Source: an uncultured Lachnospiraceae bacterium (GTDB lineage: Bacteria; Bacillota; Clostridia; Lachnospirales; Lachnospiraceae). From it: a DNA stretch of 38,709 nt. The stretch lies in contig CANQIJ010000004.1 in the NCBI GenBank assembly GCA_947624025.1, positions 1 through 38,709 on the forward strand, in the 5' to 3' direction. The notes beneath the pieces were generated by a model. It worked only from the letters and a program-made list of their open reading frames with translations. It made no database searches and was not told the DNA's origin. Position 1 is the stretch's first letter; every line of letters begins with the position of its first letter. The position numbers and the translations under genes are program-made. Shown here piece by piece: positions 1 to 10,482 of the stretch.

Positions 1-164
1 TCGCCCTCGTCTATATAATTTACAGCTATCGAATCTATCCTCTTAACCACAATATCTCCATGCTTATCACAGCTCAAACAAATACTATCATATACCTATG
101 CCCCTTTTTTTGCAATTATGTTCTGTGTTACGCGGGGATTTGGCATCGCCTATCATTTCTACGC

Positions 165-1583
165 TCATTCACTGTATTTCATCATACCCTCAACCAGCTC
201 GGGATATACGAAGCTGCATTTGGTTCTGTCAAAAATGCCAAACCTTTCGCCGTCACCGTCGAAGCAGTGATTATCCCACCAGCAGCAGGTGATATGTCTG
301 GCGCGCGCCGCCGCGACATAATAGGATGCGAAATCGATCCTCGCCCGGGTATTGCCGTTCTTGTCTCTCGCGCCGAACTCGTCGATGATCACGCCCGTAC
401 CGTTCCGCACATATTTCTCATATAGGGTGTCCATGGTATTGTTGATCTCCGATGTGCTCGCAGGGCTGTCCATGCTCCACTGGTCGGTGCTGCCGCTCTC
501 TCCCGGAGCCTGCAGCGCAAAGTTATACGGCGTGTATGCATGCACCTCCACCAGGATCTTATTCACATTGCCCTCCGAATCCTCCGGCAGCTCAAAATAC
601 TCGTTAGAAGCCCCCTGCAGAGATGCGTCGTAGCCCGGCACAAGCAGATATCTCTCCGCGTTATAACCGCCCGAAGCGCGCACGGTGTCCACAAACAACT
701 GATTCAATTCATTGATGCATTCTACGGCATCCACACACTCCCGGTCATTGAGATCCAGCCACCATTCGTGATCGGTGCCGACCAGTCTGGGCTCGTTCAT
801 CCCCTCCAGGATCAGATGCTCGTCATAATCCGCAAATCTCGGCGCCACCTGCGACCATATCGCTCCTATATATGCCCTGGACTGCTCCAGATACTCTTTG
901 GATGGATACATATAGCTTGTGGAATTATCGTGATGGATATTGAGAATGACATACATGTCATTATCGATGGCATAATCCACCACCTCCTGAACACGGTTCA
1001 GCCAGGCTTCGCTGATAGTATAGTTACCGTCGTCACTCACATGATTATGCCATGACACGGGAATGCGCAGCGTCTCAAATCCTGCAGCTTTGACCGCATC
1101 GATCATCTCCTTCGTTGTCTTTGCCCTGCACCAATAAGATTCATAGGACATCTCATCCGCCATATTCTCGTCGGTATAGGCATCAAAAGTATTGCCAAGG
1201 ATCCAGCCGATCTTCATTTTTTCCACAAATTCAACGGCGGAGGTATCTATGCCCTCGTCCAACGCGCGCTTTTCTATATTGATCTCCCTAATGCCGCCGT
1301 TCTGCGCTGCCTCCATCTCATCTACCTCCCCGGCATCCGCCTCCTCGTCCTGTGAGGCATCCTCTTTACTGCTGTCAGCCGTTCCATCGGCATCCCGGTC
1401 CGCTTCGTCCGGGCCGCCGTCATCCTGCTGCGCAGGATCCGCTTCCCCGTCCGGCGCCGACTCCGACTCCGTAACGCTGCCGCCCGCCGCCTGATCTTCC
1501 GCGCCGTTTCCGCCGGACCCGCATCCCATTCCCGCAAGGATCATCATGCCTGTCAGACATATCGCCGCAATTCTCTTTATCAT
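165..1583 (-). CDS. GH5-family glycoside hydrolase (endoglucanase-like) lipoprotein
   Basis: Lipobox-like N-terminus (MILAGMGC); acidic low-complexity linker; GH5 acid/base motif LILEGMNEPR and nucleophile region VIIDEFGARD. Confidence 0.88.
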   Translation of the reverse strand: MIKRIAAICLTGMMILAGMGCGSGGNGAEDQAAGGSVTESESAPDGEADPAQQDDGGPDEADRDADGTADSSKEDASQDEEADAGEVDEMEAAQNGGIREINIEKRALDEGIDTSAVEFVEKMKIGWILGNTFDAYTDENMADEMSYESYWCRAKTTKEMIDAVKAAGFETLRIPVSWHNHVSDDGNYTISEAWLNRVQEVVDYAIDNDMYVILNIHHDNSTSYMYPSKEYLEQSRAYIGAIWSQVAPRFADYDEHLILEGMNEPRLVGTDHEWWLDLNDRECVDAVECINELNQLFVDTVRASGGYNAERYLLVPGYDASLQGASNEYFELPEDSEGNVNKILVEVHAYTPYNFALQAPGESGSTDQWSMDSPASTSEINNTMDTLYEKYVRNGTGVIIDEFGARDKNGNTRARIDFASYYVAAARARHITCCWWDNHCFDGDGERFGIFDRTKCSFVYPELVEGMMKYSE

Positions 1584-1689
1584 AATCTGCCCCTTTCCGT
1601 AAAATGCTATGTCTCTATTTTACTTTATACAGGGCCGTCACCGCAATATGTGAAACAAATTTTCTTATACGGATCAGTACGGCTCCGGA

Positions 1690-1788
1690 TCATCCCATAT
1701 AATCCATATAGTCCGCCTCTGATGCAAACAGCATATAGACTCCGTTTACATATCCCATATACCCGCTCTCTACTGTATAACCCTTCAT
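1690..1788 (-). CDS. 32-aa small protein MKGYTVESGYMGYVNGVYMLFASEADYMDYMG
   Basis: ATG at 1788 preceded by GGAAAGGAGATAAGGAT (strong SD, 8-nt spacing); Tyr/Gly-rich sequence; lies between the MATE terminator and the GH5 gene. Confidence 0.55.
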   Translation of the reverse strand: MKGYTVESGYMGYVNGVYMLFASEADYMDYMG

Positions 1789-1845
1789 ATCCTTATCTCC
1801 TTTCCAACGCGCCGAACTGTTGTTCTGGTATAAGGATACAAAAAA

Positions 1846-1869
1846 CAGAGTCCGATATAGCGGACTCTG
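1846..1869 (-). terminator. Rho-independent terminator of the MATE gene
   Basis: CAGAGTCCG-atatag-CGGACTCTG, 9-bp stem; followed by TTTTTT on the minus strand. Confidence 0.85.
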
Positions 1870-1907
1870 AAATATTTTATACCTTTTTAATGCTTTTCCT
1901 TCGTCTT

Positions 1908-3314
1908 CTATGCATCTGCCGGCTCCGTCTCCGCCTTCCGCGCTTCCTCTTCCGCCGTCACGGGATGCTTCACGATCGATTTCAGCTTCCACTTCCCCTG
2001 AAAATATCTGGCAACACACACTAAAGCCGTCGTAACCCAGGTCGCCCCGGTCGTGATCCATATACTCCAATACCCCAGCACGGGAATACGGATGAATATC
2101 TGGGAATACAGGATACGACACGCCACCTCCGTAAACCCGTTTATCATGGAAAAGCCCGTATCGCCGCATCCGTTCAGAAGCGACCTCGGCACATAGATCA
2201 TTCCCAGCCCGAAATAGCACAGGCTGGTAATGCGCAGCGCCCTGTACCCTATCCCGATGACATCCTGTTCTCTTACAAAGATCCCGACGATATTCTGCCC
2301 GAACAGATACGCCACCGGTATCAGCGCGATGCTGAACACCAGTGCGATCAGCGTACACTGCGCAAATCCCTTTTTGACACGCTCGATCTTGTTGGCGCCT
2401 ATGTTCTGTCCCGCATATGTGGTGAGTGCGGCGCCCAGCGATCCGAACGGCTGCTGTACGATCTGCTCGATCCGGTTGGTAATGGTATACGCCGCCATGA
2501 CCGTATCGCCGAAGGTATTGACAACGCCCTGAAGCACCATGCACGAGATTGCTATCATGGAATTCTGCAGGGCAAGCGGTACGCCCAGCCGGAAAGACTT
2601 GGCAATGATCGCCGGATGCGGCTTTAATTCTTCTTTGCTCAGCCGGAAATACGGCACCTTATGATACGCATAGATAAGGCATGTGACCGCAGATACGGCC
2701 TGCGCGATAATGGTCGCCAGCGCCACGCCGAACACGCCCATGCCGCACACCAAGACAAACGTCAGATCCAGTATCACATTGACGATACTCGACACGATCA
2801 GGAAATACAACGGCGTTCTCGAATCCCCCAGCGCGCGCAGGATCGCGGCGATCCCGTTGTACAGGGCGATCGCGACGATACCGATACAGGTAGTTCTCAT
2901 GTAAACGGTAGAATCGCCGATGATATTGCCGGGTGTGGCTAACAGTCTCAGAAGTCCCGGCGCCGCAAGAATACCGAGTATGCTGACCGCCAGCGAAGCC
3001 GTCACCAGCACATAGAAAGAATTGGCGATGGTGCTCCTCACATTTTTCTCATCCTTCGCGCCGAAATACTGCGCGACAATAATACCGATACCGATAGCAA
3101 GACCGGAGCTGAGCGAAAAAAACAAAAAGTTCATGGAGCCGCAGCTTCCCACCGCCGCAAGCGCGTTTTTACCGACAAAATTACCTACAACGACAGAATC
3201 GACCATATTGTACAGCTGTTGAAAAAGATTCCCGACCAAAAGCGGCAGGGCAAATTTCAAAATATGCTTTGCCGGACTGCCCGTTGTCATATCTGTTATG
3301 TTTTTTGTATTCAT
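1908..3314 (-). CDS. MATE family efflux transporter
   Basis: Multi-TM protein with typical MATE N-terminus (GSPAKHILKFALPLLVGNLFQQLYNMVDSVVVGNFVG); start set at MNTKN, preceded by GGAAGGG. Confidence 0.93.
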   Translation of the reverse strand: MNTKNITDMTTGSPAKHILKFALPLLVGNLFQQLYNMVDSVVVGNFVGKNALAAVGSCGSMNFLFFSLSSGLAIGIGIIVAQYFGAKDEKNVRSTIANSFYVLVTASLAVSILGILAAPGLLRLLATPGNIIGDSTVYMRTTCIGIVAIALYNGIAAILRALGDSRTPLYFLIVSSIVNVILDLTFVLVCGMGVFGVALATIIAQAVSAVTCLIYAYHKVPYFRLSKEELKPHPAIIAKSFRLGVPLALQNSMIAISCMVLQGVVNTFGDTVMAAYTITNRIEQIVQQPFGSLGAALTTYAGQNIGANKIERVKKGFAQCTLIALVFSIALIPVAYLFGQNIVGIFVREQDVIGIGYRALRITSLCYFGLGMIYVPRSLLNGCGDTGFSMINGFTEVACRILYSQIFIRIPVLGYWSIWITTGATWVTTALVCVARYFQGKWKLKSIVKHPVTAEEEARKAETEPADA

Positions 3315-3576
3315 ACGATCCCTTCCAATGCGTCTGTCCGACACGCCCGCTTACGTTCCGCCGGCGCATCCGGCTCATACGCCCACCGATTTCACAGTAG
3401 ATTATATACACACATTTTTAGCGATACTAATTAAAGTTTGTCATAAACTTATCATTTTTTGCTGTAATTTTAATTAGAATTGCAATTTTCTTCTCATTTT
3501 TTGTGATTTATTCTTGATTTCTTCCCTATATTCCGCTAATCTGTAATATCATAAGCGTAAACAGAAGGGGCAAAAA

Positions 3577-4443
3577 ATGGAAAACCGAAACACCTACGAA
3601 AACATACACTTTTCCAACATGGTCAATCTGATACCGGCAGACTCTTTTCCTCTTTCCTTTCCGCTGCACTGGCACAAATACGCGGAGATCGTCGCGCTGC
3701 CCGATGATGCAGGCGTACATGAGCTGCCCGTTCTTCGCATCGACCAGACCGCTTACCGCTTGTCCCCCGGCGATCTTCTCCTGATCTGGCCCGGAGAAGT
3801 CCATGAAACCGTTGAAAACACGGATGGGAAGCTGGTCGGTCTGCAATTCTCCCTCTCCGCATTAAGCGAGCTGACTGATTTTACCCCTTTTATCAACATC
3901 TTCCGGACATTCCGCCACATACAGTACGCCGAACAGCCCGGACTGGCGCAGCACATACTCTCCCACATACGGCAGATGCTCGCCATACAGAAAGGCCGGG
4001 GTACCTTTCCCGGCGTAGAAACAATGATCTGCCTGTATGAAATGTTCATGGACTTCGGGAATCATATTAAAAGCTCACTGACTAAAAATAATGAAAAACA
4101 TCTCCCGGGGAGCAGCGGAACAATAGAAAAGATCAGCCAGGCATGCAGCTATATCATCGACCGCTGCGATCAGGAAATATCCTTAGAAACCGTTGCCGGG
4201 CATGTGGGATTCAGCGAATGGTACTTCTCACGCATCTTTAAGCAGGTGACAAACTATAATTTTGTGGAATATGTGACTCTGCAGAGGATCAAACGGGCGC
4301 AGCTCCTTCTGTCCGACTCTGACGTTTCCATCACCGAGATCGCCTATCAGGCGGGATTTAAGAGCATCTCCTCGTTCAACCGTGCATTTAAGCAGTACCG
4401 GGGATGCGCTCCCAGCGAATACCGCAAATATTATCTGAGATAA
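3577..4443 (+). CDS. AraC family transcriptional regulator
   Basis: N-terminal cupin-like domain (HWHKYAEIVAL) and C-terminal double HTH (VAGHVGFSEWYFSRIFKQ ... IAYQAGFKSISSFNRAFKQYRGCAPSEYRK). Confidence 0.93.
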   Translation: MENRNTYENIHFSNMVNLIPADSFPLSFPLHWHKYAEIVALPDDAGVHELPVLRIDQTAYRLSPGDLLLIWPGEVHETVENTDGKLVGLQFSLSALSELTDFTPFINIFRTFRHIQYAEQPGLAQHILSHIRQMLAIQKGRGTFPGVETMICLYEMFMDFGNHIKSSLTKNNEKHLPGSSGTIEKISQACSYIIDRCDQEISLETVAGHVGFSEWYFSRIFKQVTNYNFVEYVTLQRIKRAQLLLSDSDVSITEIAYQAGFKSISSFNRAFKQYRGCAPSEYRKYYLR

Positions 4444-4474
4444 AACAGAACGGGTCATCCCGCGCTCTGCCGCA

Positions 4475-5620
4475 TTACAGGGACCGGCACCGCCTTATCT
4501 TCTCAACAATGCCCTTCAGCTCGCGCACTACGATATCCATTTCTTCCTGCGTGTTTTCTTCGCTCAGTGTCATCCGGATCGCGCCGCGCGCAAGCTCGGG
4601 CGGCTGACCCAGCGCCAGCAGTACATGGGACGGATCGAGCGCCCCGGTCGTACATGCCGAACCGCCGGACGCGCAGATCCCCTTCATATCGAGCATGATC
4701 AGGGCAGACTCCCCTTCTATCGACTCAAAGCTGATGTTGACATTGCCCGGCAGACGTTTTACGGAATGTCCGTTGAGTCTCGTGCCCGGGATCTCATGCA
4801 GGATGCGCCCGATCAGATAATCGCGCAGCTGAATCTCCTTTGCAGTCTTTTCCTCCATGATCCGATATGCGCGCTTCACCGCCGCCTCCATGCCGACGAT
4901 CCCCGGCACGTTCTCGGTCCCGGCGCGCCTGCCTCTCTCCTGCTGCCCGCCGTGCATATAGGAACGAAGCTTCACCTTCTGATCGATATAGAGAAAGCCC
5001 ACTCCTTTTGGGCCGTTAAATTTGTGTCCGCTGGCGGAGAGCAGATCGATATGGCACTCCTTCACATCGATCGGAAGCTGGCCGTACGCCTGTACCGCAT
5101 CGGTATGAAACAGGATACCGTGCCTGTCCGCGATCCCGCCGATCTCCTTCACCGGCTGTATCGTGCCGATCTCATTATTCGCATACATAATGCTGATCAG
5201 TATCGTATCCGGGCACACCGCCTTCTCAAGCTGCCCGATATCGACAAGCCCGTCCTTGTCCACATCCAGATAAGTGATCCTGGCTCCCTGCCGCTCCAGA
5301 TATTCACAGACGTTAAGAACGGCGTGATGCTCTATCGCGGACGTAATGATATGCTTTCCCCGGTCCGCATAGGCTTCATAAACCGCCTTGAGCGCCCAGT
5401 TATCCGACTCGGTTCCGCCCGCCGTAAAATAGATCTCATTGGGCTGTGCGCCGAGCGTCTGCGCGATCGTCTCCTTTGCCTGTATGATCGCCTTCTTACT
5501 CTCGGTCCCCAGCCGGTAGATACCGCCCGCATTGCCGTAAGATTCCGTAAAATACGGCAGCATGGCTTCCACTGCCTCCGGCGCGGTCCTCGTGGTTGCC
5601 GCATTGTCAAGATAGATCAT
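4475..5620 (-). CDS. cysteine desulfurase (NifS/IscS-like)
   Basis: MIYLDNAATTRTAPEAVEAM; HKFNGPKGVGFLY PLP-Lys region; SGGSACTTG active-site Cys loop. Confidence 0.95.
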   Translation of the reverse strand: MIYLDNAATTRTAPEAVEAMLPYFTESYGNAGGIYRLGTESKKAIIQAKETIAQTLGAQPNEIYFTAGGTESDNWALKAVYEAYADRGKHIITSAIEHHAVLNVCEYLERQGARITYLDVDKDGLVDIGQLEKAVCPDTILISIMYANNEIGTIQPVKEIGGIADRHGILFHTDAVQAYGQLPIDVKECHIDLLSASGHKFNGPKGVGFLYIDQKVKLRSYMHGGQQERGRRAGTENVPGIVGMEAAVKRAYRIMEEKTAKEIQLRDYLIGRILHEIPGTRLNGHSVKRLPGNVNISFESIEGESALIMLDMKGICASGGSACTTGALDPSHVLLALGQPPELARGAIRMTLSEENTQEEMDIVVRELKGIVEKIRRCRSL

Positions 5621-8600
5621 GTCCGGCGCTCCTTTCCGTCAGCAATCCCGCCATATCCTTAAGCGCCGTCTCCGTCAGCGACAGCAGCGTTTCTTCATCC
5701 ATCTCGATCACGCCGCACTTCTTGTAGCGCAGACTAAACGACGGCACACCCTTCGGGTCAAAAGTCATCTTACCCCCGTACAGCTTAAGCAGGTTCGGAA
5801 TATTTTCCACCCTGACAGGCGCATCCGTACGCATTAAGAACCGAATCGTTTCATCCTTGCCCTTTACCTCCGTCATATACAGTCTGTGCGCGGCGGACCG
5901 GATCAGCGCTATGCGCAGCAGATTTTCGGCGGACTTGGGGATCTCGCCGAAGCGGTCGAGCAGTTCTTCCCGCATATCGTCGCATTCCTTCTCATTTTCT
6001 ATTCCCGCGATACGCTTATAGATATCCAACTTCTGCACCTCATTGACGATATAGGACGAAGGGATATAGGCATCCGCCTCCAGATCGACGCTTGTATTAA
6101 AATCCTCTGCGGTGGAGAGCCCCTTTAAATTTCTGACCGCCTCGTTTAACATCTTGCAGTACAGATCATATCCTACCGCCTGCATATGGCCGTGCTGTCT
6201 CGCTCCCAGGAGGCTGCCGGCTCCCCGGATCTCCAGATCGCGCATGGCGATCTTGAAGCCACTCCCCAGATCCGTAAATTCCTTGATCGCCTCCAGCCTT
6301 TTTTCCGCCACTTCCTTGAGCATCTTGTCCCTCTTGTACATCAGGAAAGCATATGCGGTCCGGTTGGAACGTCCCACGCGCCCCCTGAGCTGATATAACT
6401 GCGACAGCCCCATCTGGTCCGAATCGTGGATGATCATCGTATTGACATTGGAAATATCCAGTCCCGTCTCAATGATCGTGGTAGACACCAGGACATCTAT
6501 CTCTCCGTTGATAAAATCATACATGATCCGCTCCAGCTCGCTCTCCTTCATCTGCCCGTGCGCAAAAGCCACATCCGCTTCCGGCACCAGCTTCTGTATC
6601 GCCGCGCTGATATCGGCAATATTATTGACCCTGTTATAGACATAATAGACCTGTCCGTTTCTGGACAGTTCCCGGACGATGGCCTCCCTCACCAGCTCCT
6701 CATTGTATTCACAGACAAAAGTCTGGATCGGCTGCCTGTCCCCCGGCGCCTCCTCCAGCACACTCATATCGCGTATCCCGATCAGGCTCATATGAAGCGT
6801 TCGCGGGATCGGCGTTGCCGTCAGCGTCAGAACGTCCACATTTTCTTTGAGCTTCTTGATCTTCTCCTTGTGCGTCACGCCGAAACGCTGTTCCTCATCA
6901 ATGATCAGAAGTCCTAAGTCCTTGTACTGCACATCGGCCGAAAGCACCCGGTGTGTGCCGATGACGATATCCACCATGCCCTTTTTCAGATCCGACACGG
7001 TCTTCTTCTGCTCCGCCGTCGTACGGAACCTGGATAAAAGATCGACCCGAACGGGGAAATCCTTCATGCGCTGCACAAAGGTATTGTAATGCTGCTGCGC
7101 CAGGATCGTCGTCGGCACCAGATACACGACTTGTTTACCGTCCTGCACGGCCTTGAATGCCGCGCGCAGCGCGACCTCCGTCTTGCCGTATCCGACATCG
7201 CCGCAGATCAGGCGATCCATGATCTTGCCGCTCTCCATATCCGCCTTGGTCGCCGCGATCGCATTGATCTGATCCTCGGTTTCCTCAAAGGGAAACATCT
7301 CCTCAAATTCTTTCTGCCATACCGTGTCGGGCCCGTAGTGATAGCCCTGGCTCTGCTGCCTGACCGCATACAGCTCCACCAGATCCTGCGCGACCTCGTC
7401 CACCGCCGTGCGGACCTTTGACTTAGTCTTATTCCACTCCTGCGTTCCCAGCTTGTTAAGCTTCGGCTTACTGCCCGAATCGGCGGACGCATATTTCTGA
7501 ATGACATCGAGTCCCGTCGCCAGCACATACAGGATCCCGCCGTCGCGGTAAGAGATCTTCATGTAGTCCTTAACGATCTTATCCACTTCCACCTTCTCGA
7601 TACCCTGGTAGATCCCCAGGCCGTGGCTCTCATGTACGACATAGTCGCCCACCTTAAGCTCGTTAAAGTCATTGATCTTCTGGCCCTGATATATTTTCTT
7701 CTTCTTTTTCTTCTTCTCCGCCCCGAAGATATCGCTCTCCGATATGACGATAAACTTGATCAGCGGATACTCGAATCCCTTGAGCGCCCTGCCGTAATAC
7801 GTCATGACCTCGCCGGGCATAACCTCGCGCATCGGATCCTCACTGTAGAAGGCGCTGATCTCCTGATCCCTCAGATCCTCCGCAAGTCTTTTTGCTCTTG
7901 TTCTGGAACCGGAGAGCAGCAGGATACGGTATCCCTGTCTCTTATAACTCTGCAGATCCCTGACCAGAGCATCAAAGCTGTTGTTGTAGGAGGACAGGCT
8001 CCGCGCCTGTATGTCATATTTCCTGTCCGGCTTAAAATACGGGACTTTGCCGTCCATCATAGACAGTGTCACGATCCGGCCCCCGGACAGTCTGGCGGCA
8101 GTCTCTTCCGCGCTGCGCAGGATGTCCATCTGTCCCGGCAGGATATATCCCTTCTGTGCGCGGTGCACCATACTCTCACGAAATTCCATCTCCACCGCGT
8201 CCGCATGCTCCTTAACCCTGAGCGGTTCCTCTATGAAAAAGCAGCTTCGCGCCGAATCAAAGCAGCTGATTAGATCGGAAAGCTCCGGATAAAAATATCT
8301 CACATAGCCCTCAAGGTTCACCGCGCCGCGTGACAGGCCCAGCTCCAGCAGCTGCTCCGCAAGCTCCTTAACCTGCGTCTCGATACGGTGCGCCTCCTCG
8401 GTCTTCATCTCCTGTCTTAGCTTCGCCGCATAGGTTTTGCATTCCTCCCGGATCCTCCGGATGCCCGCACGGATCTCGCCGTCCGATAACACCAGCTCCG
8501 TCGCTGGATATACCGTAACGGACTCCAGCTTCTCTATCGAACGCTGGCTTAAGATATCAAAGCTGCGGATGGACTCCACATCCTCTCCCCACAGCTCGAT

Positions 8601-9170
8601 ACGGTACGGATTCTCCTCCGTCAGGTCAAAAATATCGATGATGCCGCCGCGGATGCTGAACTGCCCCGGCGCCTCCACCTGATAATTTTTCTCGTACCCC
8701 AGCTCCACAAGACGGACCGCCAGCTCCTGCTCCACGATACGGCTCTGCCTGTCAAGACGGATAATGCGCTTTTCCCAGGCATCGATCGGCGGCTGCGGCG
8801 CCATCAGCGCGTCGTAAGTCGTAATGACCGTCACGGGGCTGCCCTCCATCAGTCTGCGGAAGCACTTGATCCGCTCCGCCGTCAGCTGATTGCCGTTGAT
8901 ATCCGCCTGGAAAAAAATGAGATCCTTTGCCGGAAATAATATGACATTCCTGTCATAAAATTTGTAATCCTCATACAGCTCTTTCGCCCGAAGCTCGCTG
9001 AAGGTCACAATGATCTTATAGCGGAAGTCCCCGGCCAGTCCGTATATCATATGAAGCTTCTGGGAATCCACGCAGCCGCTGAGCGCCACTGTCACAGACT
9101 CCCGCTTAAGCATCTTTTTGATCTCCTCAAATTCCCCCAGCTCTTCCAAGGGTGCAAGTAAAGCCCTCAC
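5607..9170 (-). CDS. mfd: transcription-repair coupling factor
   Basis: UvrB-like N-terminal module, RNAP-interaction domain (VGDYVVHESHGLGIYQGI), RecG-like helicase motifs (GDVGYGKTEVALRAAF, DEEQRFGV, LTLTATPIPRTL). The track starts at TTG 9176; GTG 9170 has better spacing from GGAGG. Confidence 0.97.
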   Translation of the reverse strand: MRALLAPLEELGEFEEIKKMLKRESVTVALSGCVDSQKLHMIYGLAGDFRYKIIVTFSELRAKELYEDYKFYDRNVILFPAKDLIFFQADINGNQLTAERIKCFRRLMEGSPVTVITTYDALMAPQPPIDAWEKRIIRLDRQSRIVEQELAVRLVELGYEKNYQVEAPGQFSIRGGIIDIFDLTEENPYRIELWGEDVESIRSFDILSQRSIEKLESVTVYPATELVLSDGEIRAGIRRIREECKTYAAKLRQEMKTEEAHRIETQVKELAEQLLELGLSRGAVNLEGYVRYFYPELSDLISCFDSARSCFFIEEPLRVKEHADAVEMEFRESMVHRAQKGYILPGQMDILRSAEETAARLSGGRIVTLSMMDGKVPYFKPDRKYDIQARSLSSYNNSFDALVRDLQSYKRQGYRILLLSGSRTRAKRLAEDLRDQEISAFYSEDPMREVMPGEVMTYYGRALKGFEYPLIKFIVISESDIFGAEKKKKKKKIYQGQKINDFNELKVGDYVVHESHGLGIYQGIEKVEVDKIVKDYMKISYRDGGILYVLATGLDVIQKYASADSGSKPKLNKLGTQEWNKTKSKVRTAVDEVAQDLVELYAVRQQSQGYHYGPDTVWQKEFEEMFPFEETEDQINAIAATKADMESGKIMDRLICGDVGYGKTEVALRAAFKAVQDGKQVVYLVPTTILAQQHYNTFVQRMKDFPVRVDLLSRFRTTAEQKKTVSDLKKGMVDIVIGTHRVLSADVQYKDLGLLIIDEEQRFGVTHKEKIKKLKENVDVLTLTATPIPRTLHMSLIGIRDMSVLEEAPGDRQPIQTFVCEYNEELVREAIVRELSRNGQVYYVYNRVNNIADISAAIQKLVPEADVAFAHGQMKESELERIMYDFINGEIDVLVSTTIIETGLDISNVNTMIIHDSDQMGLSQLYQLRGRVGRSNRTAYAFLMYKRDKMLKEVAEKRLEAIKEFTDLGSGFKIAMRDLEIRGAGSLLGARQHGHMQAVGYDLYCKMLNEAVRNLKGLSTAEDFNTSVDLEADAYIPSSYIVNEVQKLDIYKRIAGIENEKECDDMREELLDRFGEIPKSAENLLRIALIRSAAHRLYMTEVKGKDETIRFLMRTDAPVRVENIPNLLKLYGGKMTFDPKGVPSFSLRYKKCGVIEMDEETLLSLTETALKDMAGLLTERSAGHDLS

Positions 9171-9239
9171 TGTCAACCTCCGTCATTCCGATCTCCCGCG
9201 CCGCCCTCTGCCGGGCATCTCCTGAACCTTCCCTTTATT

Positions 9240-9821
9240 TTACGGCCTGTCTGCGGTCTTCGCATTATACAGGTTCATCGCGGCGTCCGCGCCCTGCGCG
9301 ATCATAACCTCGACGGCCTGAGCGGCGCGATAGGCGCTCTCATCCATGATCTCCCTCTCATCCCCGGAAAAGCGTCCCAGCACATAATCCACCAGGTCAC
9401 GGTCTTCAGGCTTGTGTCCCACGCCCATCCTGACGCGCATAAATTCGTCATGCCCGAGATGCAGGATGATGTTCTTGAGCCCGTTGTGTCCGCCCGCGCT
9501 CCCCTTTTTCCGGATACGGATCTGTCCCACATCAAGATTGATATCATCTACGATCACGATCAGCTCGCTTTTTTCATCCGCCTTATAAAAGTCTATGACC
9601 TCTCTGACGCTTTCACCACTCAGATTCATGTAGGTCTGCGGCTTGACCAGAACGGCTTTCTGTCCGCCCACGACCCCTTTTCCCGTCAGGGCCTTATGCT
9701 TTTTCTCACCCACAAGGATGTGATTCTTATCCGCGATCGCATCGATCACATCAAAGCCGATATTGTGCCTCGTATTCTTATATTTTCTGTCCGGGTTTCC
9801 CAGACCGACGATGATATACAT
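9240..9821 (-). CDS. pth: peptidyl-tRNA hydrolase
   Basis: MYIIVGLGNPDRKYKNTRHNIGFDVID; KGSAGGHNGLKNI. Start at 9821 after AGAGGACG. Confidence 0.97.
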   Translation of the reverse strand: MYIIVGLGNPDRKYKNTRHNIGFDVIDAIADKNHILVGEKKHKALTGKGVVGGQKAVLVKPQTYMNLSGESVREVIDFYKADEKSELIVIVDDINLDVGQIRIRKKGSAGGHNGLKNIILHLGHDEFMRVRMGVGHKPEDRDLVDYVLGRFSGDEREIMDESAYRAAQAVEVMIAQGADAAMNLYNAKTADRP

Positions 9822-9985
9822 AGTTCGTCCTCTCTGCAGCGACAGTTTGATAAAACGCATGATACTTTTTCATTCTATCAACATTTCCCTATTTCCACAA
9901 GAATAAAAGTCCGGCACATGGATAAGTTTTCCCGTCCGAAGGGTTTGGAGTACAACGGAAGCTGCCGGAGAATTTCCCGCCGCGC

Positions 9986-10019
9986 AAAGAAAGGGACGCC
10001 TGACGCGTCCCCTTTCTTT
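9986..10019 (-). terminator. Rho-independent terminator of spoVG
   Basis: Minus strand AAAGAAAGGGGACGC-GTCAG-GCGTCCCTTTCTTT just after the spoVG stop. Confidence 0.8.
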
Positions 10020-10035
10020 CCACCTTATGCATCTG

Positions 10036-10308
10036 TTACTCATCATCCGGTTCTAAAAGCGCTTTTTCATAGCTGTCCAGAATGATCGTCTGGATCTTGT
10101 CACGAGTCTCTGAATTGATCGGATGAGCAATATCCCGGTACTCACCGTCATTCGCCTTCTTGCTTGGCATTGCAATAAAAAGCCCTTTTTCACCTTCGAT
10201 CACTTTAATGTCATGAACCACGAATTCATCGTCTATGGTAATCGAGACGATTGCTTTCATTTTGCTGTCTTGAGTCATTTTACGCACGCGGACATCAGTA
10301 ATTCTCAT
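10036..10308 (-). CDS. spoVG: septation/DNA-binding regulator SpoVG
   Basis: [51 protein letters not shown]; start preceded by AAGGAGGCTGAGCTTC. Confidence 0.96.
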   Translation of the reverse strand: MRITDVRVRKMTQDSKMKAIVSITIDDEFVVHDIKVIEGEKGLFIAMPSKKANDGEYRDIAHPINSETRDKIQTIILDSYEKALLEPDDE

Positions 10309-10482
10309 GAAGCTCAGCCTCCTTATCATATGATACCGAACAGAAAACTGTCGGTTTTCACAAGCTTTCCACACAAGTCATACTCATCAAGCCACGTAGC
10401 TTGTAATAAACATTTAATCGAAAACTCTTATGCCTCTACACATCCCGTCATCGGTAATAGCAACCGCCCCTCCATCATATCA

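Noticed and set aside
7690-7725. Seven-lysine run in Mfd (AEKKKKKKKIYQG)
   Set aside because: Lies in the linker just before the RNAP-interaction domain; likely tolerated low complexity, not a frameshift, because the frame continues intact.
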